A DNA stretch of 64,000 bases, from the NCBI GenBank assembly GCA_029203105.1, contig CP119318.1:3238501-3302500 (forward strand). Direction: 5' to 3'. Both the position numbers and the translations under genes were made by a program. Under the pieces are notes generated by a model, which saw nothing but the letters and a program-made list of their open reading frames with translations, was not told the DNA's origin and made no database searches. Numbering within the stretch: the stretch's first letter is position 1; each line of letters opens with the position of its first letter. This stretch comes from Candidatus Kaistia colombiensis. GTDB taxonomy: Bacteria > Pseudomonadota > Alphaproteobacteria > Rhizobiales > Kaistiaceae. This document shows positions 24,398 to 32,187 of the stretch, piece after piece.

Positions 24398-25423
24398 GGC
24401 GAGCCGGAGCCGCCGCGCCAGCGCCGCCCAGACCCTCTCCGGAGTCTGGTCGGCCATGCAGGGCGGTCCCTCGCCAAAATCCGGCTTGATCCGGCAGCGC
24501 GCCTGTTCGCAGGGCGCGCAATCGCGATTCGACAGGAACTCTTCGACATCCGGGCCGACCAGCCCGGTCAGGCCGGGATTGGTTGGGCCATAGAGCCCGA
24601 TCGTCGGGATGCCGAAGGCGGCGGCGAGATGGCCGAGGCCGGTATCGACGGTGACGACGCCGGCAGCATTGGCGATGACGGGGATGATGCTTTCCAGCCC
24701 GCCTGCCGGCACCTGCTCCACATTCGTGAGGCCTGCGGCGATCTTGCCGGCGCGCTCAAGTTCCGTCGCGCCATGAGCGAACAGCTTCACGCCAAGCCCG
24801 GCGGTGCCACAGCGCTCGGCGACGCCGCGCCAACCCTCGACCGTCCACGTTTTCGTCGCCCAGCTCGTGCCGTGGATCAGCACGATTCCGTCGCCGCTGC
24901 GCGTCCGGATTCCCGTATTGGCGAAATCCGGCACCAGTCCCGCATCCGCCGCGGTCGTCGGCATCGGATAGCCGAGCGAGGCCGCGAACAACTTGCGGAT
25001 CCGCGTCACCATGTGCTCGGTTTCGGGGATGTCGTGACCGACCTGATAAAACCAGGTCGCCATGCTCTCGCGCGCGCTGCCCTTGGCGAAGCCGTGGCGC
25101 GGCTTGACGCCCGAGAACACGCCGACAAGCGCGCTCTTCACCAGCCCCTGTGCATCGATCAGCAGATCGTATCCGCCGCCGCGCAGCGCACCAACGGCGT
25201 CCTTCATCTCGGCGAAGGTCTCGCGCGGCTTTTTCTTCATCCGGCGGATCGGCAGGGCAATGACGTTGCGCACGGCGGGATGCAGGCGCGCGAGCGGCGC
25301 GAAGGCTTCGTCGACCACCCAGTCCAGTTCGAGGCCGGGAATGGCGCGCATGGCGTCCGTCACGGCCGGATAGGTGTGGACGACGTCGCCGAGCGACGAC
25401 AATTTGACGAGAAGGACGCGCAT
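24380..25423 (-). CDS. waaC: LPS heptosyltransferase I
   Basis: GT9 enzyme attaching the first heptose to Kdo of the LPS core. 347 residues starting MRVLLVKLSSLGDVVHTYPAVTDA, the canonical WaaC N terminus. Of two adjacent ATGs (25426, 25423) the second is better spaced from AGGG. Also visible are DAQGLVKSALVG, HGTSWATKTW, VTVDTGLGHLAAA and GLYGPTNPGLTG. It is the only heptose gene on the minus strand, converging on the AGE-family gene. Confidence 0.92.
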   Translation of the reverse strand: MRVLLVKLSSLGDVVHTYPAVTDAMRAIPGLELDWVVDEAFAPLARLHPAVRNVIALPIRRMKKKPRETFAEMKDAVGALRGGGYDLLIDAQGLVKSALVGVFSGVKPRHGFAKGSARESMATWFYQVGHDIPETEHMVTRIRKLFAASLGYPMPTTAADAGLVPDFANTGIRTRSGDGIVLIHGTSWATKTWTVEGWRGVAERCGTAGLGVKLFAHGATELERAGKIAAGLTNVEQVPAGGLESIIPVIANAAGVVTVDTGLGHLAAAFGIPTIGLYGPTNPGLTGLVGPDVEEFLSNRDCAPCEQARCRIKPDFGEGPPCMADQTPERVWAALARRLRLASLGSV

Positions 25424-25557
25424 CATGACCCTGTGGCCGGATCGGCCCAAGCTAAGGGAATGCCGCAATCGCGCCCGCTTCGCAAGCGGCAGCGATCGGC
25501 GGTTGACCCGGTCTCGCTTAGTTTTTACCAATAGTGAAACTCATGCGGGAGACGACG

Positions 25558-26652
25558 ATGACACGGCTTGCGACCCTTCAATCCATGCTGCGCCAGAATG
25601 GCGTGGATGCTGTGGCCCTCGGACCGGGTCCGCACATGGCCTATATCGCCGACGTGCATCCGCATGCCGACGAGCGCCCCTGCCTGCTGATCGCGACGCC
25701 GAAGGGCGCGGCAGTGCTGATGCCGGAACTGAACGCCGACGAGATGCGCCGGCAGACCGACCTGCCCTTCTTCACCTGGTCCGATGCGACCGGCCCGCAG
25801 GCGGCGCTCGCAGCCCTGATCCAGTCGCTCGGTATCGAGAAGAACACCAAGCTGGTGCAGGTCGACGAGACCATGCGGGCCGATTTCGCGCTGCTCGTCA
25901 TCGAAGCGCTCGGCCAGCCGAAAGCCGCCTTCGCCTCGGAAAGCGTCGGCCGGATGCGTCTCTCGAAGGACGAGGCCGAAAAGGCCGAGATCCTGCGCAA
26001 TGCCGAGATCGACGACCGCGCGATGGAGGCCGCTTTCGCGGCGATACGTCCGGGCGTCACCGAGCGCGAGATCGCCGACGCGGCCCGTGCCGTGTTCGAG
26101 GAAGCCGGTGCGACGCCGCTCTTCACCATCGTCGGCGCCGGCGGCAATGGCGCCTTCCCGCACTATGCGACCGGCGACCAGCCGGTAGCTGTCGGCGACG
26201 CCATCGTCATGGACATCGGCGCGCGCTCCGGCGCGTTTTCGAGCGATTTGACCCGCATGGCGTTTGTGGGAGAGCCGAGCGAGGAATATCTGAAGGTTCA
26301 TGCCGTCGTTGAGGCCGCGGTCCAGGCGGCTTGTGCCGCCGCTCTCCCCGGCGTCGCCGCGAAGGAAGTCGATGCGGCGGCGCGCGGCGTCATCACCGCG
26401 GCCGGCTATGGCCCGTTCTTCACCCATCGCACCGGTCACGGTCTGGGTCTCGAAGGGCATGAGCCGCCCTATCTGACCTCGACCAGCGAAACGATCCTCG
26501 AGGAAGGCATGGTCTTCTCGATCGAGCCCGGCATCTATCTGCAGGGGAAGTTCGGTATCCGGTTGGAAGAGATCGTCATCCTCGAAGCCGACGGTCCGCG
26601 CATCGTCAGCCGCCTTTCCCGCGACGTCTTCGTCGCCCCCACGGAGGCATGA
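25558..26652 (+). CDS. M24-family metallopeptidase (Xaa-Pro aminopeptidase-like)
   Basis: 364 residues. The ATG at 25558 has GGGAG 7 bases upstream; GTG 25534 and ATG 25543 precede that site. An N-terminal creatinase-like domain (1-~130) is followed by the pita-bread fold with the five metal ligands: D in VMDIGA, D in SSDLTR, H in HRTGHGLG, E in FSIEPGIY and E in RLEEIV. These fit an Xaa-Pro dipeptidase or aminopeptidase; creatinase-type activity cannot be excluded. A candidate promoter, TTGACC (25503-25508) with a poor -10 TACCAA (25526-25531), lies upstream. It is coupled to the hydantoinase-B-like gene, whose ribosome site GGAGG lies inside its last codons. Confidence 0.88.
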   Translation: MTRLATLQSMLRQNGVDAVALGPGPHMAYIADVHPHADERPCLLIATPKGAAVLMPELNADEMRRQTDLPFFTWSDATGPQAALAALIQSLGIEKNTKLVQVDETMRADFALLVIEALGQPKAAFASESVGRMRLSKDEAEKAEILRNAEIDDRAMEAAFAAIRPGVTEREIADAARAVFEEAGATPLFTIVGAGGNGAFPHYATGDQPVAVGDAIVMDIGARSGAFSSDLTRMAFVGEPSEEYLKVHAVVEAAVQAACAAALPGVAAKEVDAAARGVITAAGYGPFFTHRTGHGLGLEGHEPPYLTSTSETILEEGMVFSIEPGIYLQGKFGIRLEEIVILEADGPRIVSRLSRDVFVAPTEA

Positions 26653-26654
26653 TC

Positions 26655-28231
26655 ATGAGCGCTGGCGTCGACGATCCTTTCACGCTCGACGTCATCGCCT
26701 CGTCGCTCTCGGCGGCGGCGGACGAAATGTTCGCCGTTCTCCGCAAGGCAGCGATGAGCCCGATCATCTACGAGGTGCTGGATGTCGGCACCGGCATCAC
26801 CGATGCGGCGGGCAATCTGGTCAGTTCCGGCGCAGGCATCCCGACCTTCGTCGGCATGCTCGACAAGGCCGTGAAGGCGATCATCGCCATCACCCCCGCC
26901 CGACGATATCCAACCCGGCGACGTCTTCGCCACCAACGATCCCTATTTCGGCGGCGTCACCCACCTGAACGACGTTGTGCTCGCCATGCCCGTGTTCGCC
27001 GAGGGCCGCGTTGTCGCCTGGACGGCGAATGTCGGCCACTGGAGCGATCTTGGTGGCGCGGTTCCTGGCTCCATGTGGACTGAGGCTCGCGACATCTTCG
27101 CCGAGGGGCTGCGGCTGCCGGCGGTAAAACTCTTCGACGGCGGCAAGCCGATCAAGCCGGTCTTCGCCATCCTGAAAGCGAATTCCCGCCTGCCCGACCT
27201 GCTCGAGGGCGATCTCTGGGCCTCGATCGCCAGCGTCCGCAAGGGCGCAGAGCGCGTCGAGCGCCTCGTCGGGGCTTATGGCGCGGCGACCGTGGAAAGC
27301 GCCATCCAGGGGATGTTCGCCTATGCCGAGGCCCGGTCGCGGCAAGGGCTGGCGCTGCTGCCGAAGGGCCGGCTCCAGGTCGAGGAGCGGCTCGATGACG
27401 GTTCGCTCTGGCGCGCCGCGATCGAGATCACCGAAGACCGCTTCATCGTCGATCTGCGCGACGCACCCGATGAAAGCGCCAAACCCACCAATCTGAGCCG
27501 CGACGGCGCGATCATCGCCTGCCAGCTGATCTTCAAGATGGCGACGGCTCCCGACATGGTTTGCAATGCCGGCTCATTCCGGCCGCTGGAAGTTCTGACC
27601 CGCGAAGGCTCGATCTTCGATCCGCTTCCGCCAGCGCCGCAGGGCTATTACTTCGAAACCCGCGTCCGCCTCTACGACATGCTGTGGCGGGCCCTGGCGG
27701 AGGCGTCGCCCGAACGGATGCCGGCCGGCCATTTCGCGTCAATTTGCTCAATCGTCGTCGCAGGCCGCCATCCCGCCAATGGCCGGCGCTTCACCCTGGT
27801 GGAGCCGCAGGTCGGCGGCTGGGGCGCCACGTCGACGCGCGACGGCATCAACGCACAATTTTCGGCCGGCCATGGCGACACCTACAATTGCCCGGTCGAG
27901 ATCGCCGAAGCGCGCTACGGGCTCGACTATCGGCGCCTGTCGCTGAACGACGAGCCGGGCGGCGATGGGCTGCATCATGGCGGCAAGGGAATCATCTCGG
28001 AATATGCCGTGCGCGGACCGGACACTGTGATGACGGCCGGCTTCAGCCGCAGCGTCGAGCCGGTCTGGGGCCTGAATGGGGGCGAGCGGGGGCACCACCA
28101 ATCGCGTCGAAATCCTGCGCACCGACGGTTCGGTCGAACGGCATGCCGTCGTGAGCGCGGTTCCGGTGGCGCCGGGCGACCGTATCCGCATCACCACGGC
28201 GCAGGGTGGTGGCTGGGGCAAACCGGTCTAG
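26655..28231 (+). pseudogene. Hydantoinase B / oxoprolinase family gene with two frameshifts
   Basis: Read with two corrections it gives ~524 residues of an HyuB-type subunit (ATP-dependent N-methylhydantoinase/acetone-carboxylase-like family). The N-terminal part starts MSAGVDDPFTLDVIASSL with GGAGG 7 bases upstream. An extra C in the C5 run at 26893-26897 shifts frame; removing it restores DDIQPGDVFATNDPYFGGVTH. A second extra G in the G5 run at 28088-28092 shifts again; removing it restores GGERGTTNRVEILRTDG and the natural end GGGWGKPV. Both lesions are single-base insertions in homopolymers, so sequencing error is as likely as true inactivation. No HyuA partner adjoins. The upstream M24 peptidase is overlapped or coupled. 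Confidence 0.85.
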
Positions 28232-28243
28232 CAATATCCGGCA

Positions 28244-28261
28244 AGCGCCGAAATTGGCGCT
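28244..28261. terminator. Short hairpin between convergent genes
   Basis: AGCGCC (28244-28249) pairs with GGCGCT (28256-28261) over a GAAATT loop. There is no T-tract; it is the only dyad in the 53-bp gap between the hydantoinase-B-like gene and ctaA. Confidence 0.3.
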
Positions 28262-28284
28262 CGCCCATCGCTCGAACTCGAGGC

Positions 28285-29376
28285 CTAGGCCGTGATTGGC
28301 GTCGGCTCGTTCAGCGCGCGCCGATGCGCCACGGCGGCCCACAATACGACGGTGGCGCCGAACTGATGCAGCAACGCCAGATCGAGCGGCACCACGGCAA
28401 CCAGCGTCGCGATGCCGATGCCGGCCTGCGCGGTGACCAGCAGCGCCAGATGGCGGGCCCGCCGCGCGGCGGGCGAGCGCGGTACCAGCTTCCAGGCTTG
28501 GAAGGCATGGATCAGGGCGGCGATGAACAGAAGATAGGCCGCGATGCGGTGGTCGAACTGCACCGTCATGACGTCCTCGAAGACGCTCCGCCATTTCGGA
28601 TCATAGTCGAAGACGCCAGCCGGGATGATGTTGCCTGCCATCAGCGGCCATGTGTTGTAGGTCAGCCCCGCCTTGAGACCCGCAACAAGACCGCCGAGGA
28701 AGATCTGCAGGAAGACAATCACCACAAGAAATGTCGCCATGCCTTTGAGGGGTGTGGCATTTTGCCGATTCTCGCCGCGATCCGACGCCAGCCCCCGGCT
28801 GATCCAAACCGCGGCGCCGAGGATGAAGCAGGCGATGATCAGATGGATCGCCAGGCGATATTGGCTGACGCTGATGCGGTTCACGAGGCCGCTGGTCACC
28901 ATCCACCAGCCGATGGCACCCTGAAGGCCGCCCAGCGCGAACAGTCCGAGCAGGCGCGGGACGAGCCGGCGTTCGATCCGCCCGGTCATCCAGAGAAGGA
29001 CAAAGGGGACGAAGAACACGACGCCGATCAAGCGACCGAGCAGACGGTGTCCCCACTCCCACCAGAAGATCTGCTTGAACTCGTCGACCGTCATGCCCTT
29101 GTTGACGATCTCGTATTGCGGGATCTGCTGGTATTTGGCGAACTCTTCCTGCCACTCGACCTCGCCGATCGGCGGAATGACGCCGTGGATCGGCTTCCAT
29201 TCGGTAATGGAGAGGCCGGAACCGGTCAGGCGGGTCGCGCCGCCGACGATAATCATGGCGATGACCATCAGGATCACGGCACCGAGCCAGATTCGGATCA
29301 GCGCGCGGTCGCGCTGCCTGTCCCGCACCGGCGTCTGCCGCACTGTACCGTTTGCCGCCAATCCGTCCATTGCCAT
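28285..29376 (-). CDS. ctaA: Heme A synthase
   Basis: Converts heme O to heme A for aa3-type cytochrome oxidase. 363 residues and eight predicted spans, the COX15/type-2 form. Heme-ligand histidines lie in WWEWGHRLLGR, YRLAIHLIIA, QFDHRIAAYLL and LLHQFGATVVL; the first external loop has LTGSGLSITEWKP and GVIPP. The ATG at 29376 has GAGG 8 bases upstream; the frame runs on for 59 more codons without homology. An operon with other cytochrome oxidase genes is not seen here. Confidence 0.94.
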   Translation of the reverse strand: MAMDGLAANGTVRQTPVRDRQRDRALIRIWLGAVILMVIAMIIVGGATRLTGSGLSITEWKPIHGVIPPIGEVEWQEEFAKYQQIPQYEIVNKGMTVDEFKQIFWWEWGHRLLGRLIGVVFFVPFVLLWMTGRIERRLVPRLLGLFALGGLQGAIGWWMVTSGLVNRISVSQYRLAIHLIIACFILGAAVWISRGLASDRGENRQNATPLKGMATFLVVIVFLQIFLGGLVAGLKAGLTYNTWPLMAGNIIPAGVFDYDPKWRSVFEDVMTVQFDHRIAAYLLFIAALIHAFQAWKLVPRSPAARRARHLALLVTAQAGIGIATLVAVVPLDLALLHQFGATVVLWAAVAHRRALNEPTPITA

Positions 29377-29591
29377 CGCGCACCTCAAGAGAACTCGACG
29401 GCTCGACTTAGCGGCTCGTCGCATCGCGGACAACAGAGGCCGCTGCCGCCATACCAATCGGCCGCGCGACATCCCGTCGCGCAAGATCAGGCGTTGGCGA
29501 ATGCCATTACGGCCTTTGCGGTTCTGCGACGAACGCGCTATGCCCACGACCACGCCATCCCGAACAGCAGATCATGCACGAAAGGCCAGAC

Positions 29592-29807
29592 ATGCCCATC
29601 CGGCTCCGCAAATTCATCGGCATGATCGCTCTCGTGGTCCTCGTAATTGTCTATGCCTTCGTCGCCATGGTGATCGCTCAGCTGAAACTGCCGGATGCGC
29701 CGCGCTGGGCCCAGATGCTCTACTATGTCGTGGTCGGCCTCGCCTGGGTCTTCCCGGCCGGCGCCATCATCGCCTGGATGCAGAAGCCTATCGCGCCGAA
29801 GAACTAG
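29592..29807 (+). CDS. DUF2842 small inner-membrane protein
   Basis: 71 residues with two hydrophobic spans (about 8-28 and 42-62), starting MPIRLRKFIGM behind AAAGG. The pattern PDAPRWAQMLYYVVVGLAW and the short GAIIAWM end match the alphaproteobacterial DUF2842 family of unknown function. Divergent from ctaA across 215 bp. Its last 20 bp overlap the convergent deacetylase gene. Confidence 0.75.
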   Translation: MPIRLRKFIGMIALVVLVIVYAFVAMVIAQLKLPDAPRWAQMLYYVVVGLAWVFPAGAIIAWMQKPIAPKN

Positions 29808-30858
29808 GCCCTTTCCCGACCCAGCCCCGGATCTGGCGCTCCAACGCGATGGGAACGCCGGAGAGCAGCAAGTCGACATAGCGGGTCGACTGGTAGTGGC
29901 CGTTCATCGAGATGCGCGGCAAAGCGGTCAACCGGCTCTTGGAGCCAAGAACGCCGCGCCGCGTCGTCACGGCCGTCGCGAAGCCCAACTCGGCCGCGAG
30001 ATCATATTCGCGCTCCCCGGCCGTCAGAGCCGAGCCATAGGGATAGGCGAAATGGCGCGGCCTCACGCCGATCATCGCCTCGATCCGGTCGCGGCTCGCG
30101 TCCATCTCGCATCTGGCCCGTTCGAGCCGCAGCCTGGCCAAGGCGTAGTGGCCGACCGTATGCGCGCCGATTGTCACCAAGGGATCGGAAGCCAGCGCCC
30201 GCACATCGTCCCAGCTCATCATGTCTTGCGCCAGCATCCGTTGCGTGTCGACGCCATTGGCCGCGGCGGCGAGGTCGACGGCGGTCCGCTGGGTATCCTC
30301 GTCGACACGGCATAGCTCGCGGACCAGGATTCGGGCGGCGGCGCGCCTCTCCGACAGACTGCCGGTAGGAAGATCGAAGTCCTGCCCGCCAATGCGCAGT
30401 CGCAGACGCGCGGTCCGTTCGATCAGCGCGACGACGGTCTCCCACCAGGGTACGGCGGTGCGATCGATCAGACCGGTCGCCACATAGACCGTGAATGGCG
30501 CGCCGAGGGTCCGCAGGATCGGATAGGCCTCGGTGAAATTGTCGCGATAGCCGTCATCGAAGGTGAGAACGACGAAGCGGCGCTCGCGCTCCGGCTCCAG
30601 CAACCGCCGCTTCGCCTCGTCGAGATCGACGATGTCCAGCCCATGCTCCCGAGCGCGTTCCACAACGCGTTGCAAGAAGCCGGGCGTCACTTCGAGATGC
30701 GCATTAGGCTGGAAGCGGGAGCCACCGGCCGGGCGTACGCGATGGAACATCAGGATGGCGCCTGCGCCGCGCGCATGGGGCGCGAAGAGCTTGTGAACGC
30801 CGCTCCAATAGAGCGCGTTCAGTCCCGCCTTGTAGCCGGTAGTCTTCAGACCATGCAT
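29788..30858 (-). CDS. Polysaccharide deacetylase (NodB domain)
   Basis: 356 residues from the ATG at 30858 (an upstream TTG adds one codon). The NodB homology domain shows ILMFHRV, the catalytic TFDDG (~99-103) with its Asp pair, IGAHTVGHY containing the zinc histidines, and HFAYPYG. No signal peptide is apparent, so it probably acts in the cytosol on lipid-linked or nascent glycan. It lies at one end of a surface-polysaccharide locus and diverges from a GNAT acyltransferase gene, a pairing seen in holdfast loci (HfsH with HfsK). Confidence 0.85.
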   Translation of the reverse strand: MHGLKTTGYKAGLNALYWSGVHKLFAPHARGAGAILMFHRVRPAGGSRFQPNAHLEVTPGFLQRVVERAREHGLDIVDLDEAKRRLLEPERERRFVVLTFDDGYRDNFTEAYPILRTLGAPFTVYVATGLIDRTAVPWWETVVALIERTARLRLRIGGQDFDLPTGSLSERRAAARILVRELCRVDEDTQRTAVDLAAAANGVDTQRMLAQDMMSWDDVRALASDPLVTIGAHTVGHYALARLRLERARCEMDASRDRIEAMIGVRPRHFAYPYGSALTAGEREYDLAAELGFATAVTTRRGVLGSKSRLTALPRISMNGHYQSTRYVDLLLSGVPIALERQIRGWVGKGPSSSAR

Positions 30859-30975
30859 CAAAGATCCCAGCCATCCGCGCGAGGTGCAGCGACCAACCCA
30901 AGGCTCATACGAACCGGATGTTTACGATAGGTTGATACCGTCGGAAGAACTCATGGGAAGCGATGGAATCACAGC

Positions 30976-32187
30976 ATGGACGGATCAGATGCGCCGGCGC
31001 AGGCGACCCGTATCATCCCTGGCGATTTGAAGATCGCCGTTCATGCTTCGGCGCGCGACATCGCCGACGATTGGAAAGAGCTCGAACGAAACCTGCCCGT
31101 CTCGGTCTATCAGAGCTTCGACTGGATTGATTGCTGGATCGAGGCCGCGACGGGACCGCAACGAACGCGGCCCGCCATTGTTTCGGTCCGCCACCTCGGC
31201 CGACTCGTCGCCATCCTACCTCTCGGCGTCGAGCGACACGGCCCTCTGCGGGTCGCCCGCTTTCTGGGGGGAGAGCACGCGAATATCCGCATGGGGCTGT
31301 TCGATCCGGCCGTCTCGGCGTCGCTCGATGCGGCGACGACGCAGGAGCTGCTGAAACGCGTCGCCAAGGCGATCCGGGACGTCGACCTCTTCGATTTTGA
31401 CGCGCTGCCCGTCGAATGGGTGGGCGAACCAAATCCTCTGGCCACTCACCTGCCCACCTCCCCGGCCCGCTGCGACGTCGGCACGATGCGGCTCGATCCG
31501 GATTTCGCGGCAGTCCTCAAGGCGCACAGAGGCGCCAAGAAGGCGAAGAAACGCCGCTGGCAGGCCAACACATTGGAGCCCGTCGGCGGCTTCCGACTTC
31601 GGCGCGCCGGCTCGGCGACCGAAGCGCTAGCCATCCTCGACGCCTACCTTGCCCAGAAAGCGGCCTGGTTCCGCAGCCAGGGCATCGCCGACAGCTTTGC
31701 CGAGCCGGGGGTCGCGGACTTCTTTCGTACGCTTGTGAAGCGGCGCTGGGCTGGCGGCGATAGCGCGCTCATAGAACTCGACGCGCTGGAGCTCGATGGA
31801 GGCATCCGTGCAATTCTTGGCAGCGGCACGCAATCGGGCCGGTTGAGCGGATACTTCATGTCCGTCTCGGACGATGACTGGCGTCGCGTCAGCCCGGGCG
31901 AACTGATGCTCTACGAGGTCATCGCCGCGAGCTGCGCGCGCGGCCTGACGGCGCTCGACCTCGGACGCGGCGACGAGCGCTACAAGGCGTCCTGGCTCGA
32001 CGTCAACGAACCGCATGTGCGCGCCATCATCCCGGTGACGCCGATGGGGCATGCCGCCGCCGCTCTGCTGCGCCTTGCCGACCGGACCGAGCGCGCCATT
32101 CGCGACAATCCGCGACTTTGGAAGCTGGCGAAGACCATCCGGCGCTGGCGCGGCCAGAATGAAAAGCCGGCCGCCGAGACTGAGTGA
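30976..32187 (+). CDS. GNAT/FemAB-like N-acyltransferase (CelD/BcsL family)
   Basis: 403 residues with an N-terminal FemAB-like half (YQSFDWIDCWIEA, then RLVAILPLGVERHGPLRVARFLGG) and a C-terminal GNAT-6 domain ending SPGELMLYEVIAASC and DLGRGDERYKASW. The family N-acylates amino sugars of exopolysaccharide precursors or acts near cellulose genes. The facing polysaccharide deacetylase could make the free amine that this enzyme re-acylates, or vice versa. It abuts the convergent Wzz-like gene directly, with no gap between the stop codons. Confidence 0.82.
   Translation: MDGSDAPAQATRIIPGDLKIAVHASARDIADDWKELERNLPVSVYQSFDWIDCWIEAATGPQRTRPAIVSVRHLGRLVAILPLGVERHGPLRVARFLGGEHANIRMGLFDPAVSASLDAATTQELLKRVAKAIRDVDLFDFDALPVEWVGEPNPLATHLPTSPARCDVGTMRLDPDFAAVLKAHRGAKKAKKRRWQANTLEPVGGFRLRRAGSATEALAILDAYLAQKAAWFRSQGIADSFAEPGVADFFRTLVKRRWAGGDSALIELDALELDGGIRAILGSGTQSGRLSGYFMSVSDDDWRRVSPGELMLYEVIAASCARGLTALDLGRGDERYKASWLDVNEPHVRAIIPVTPMGHAAAALLRLADRTERAIRDNPRLWKLAKTIRRWRGQNEKPAAETE

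Noticed and set aside
26977..29625. An 882-codon plus-strand open frame running from the hydantoinase-B region across ctaA.
   Set aside because: After 28093 it leaves the hydantoinase-B sequence through the second frameshift and then reads antisense to ctaA as Arg/His/Asp-rich noise.
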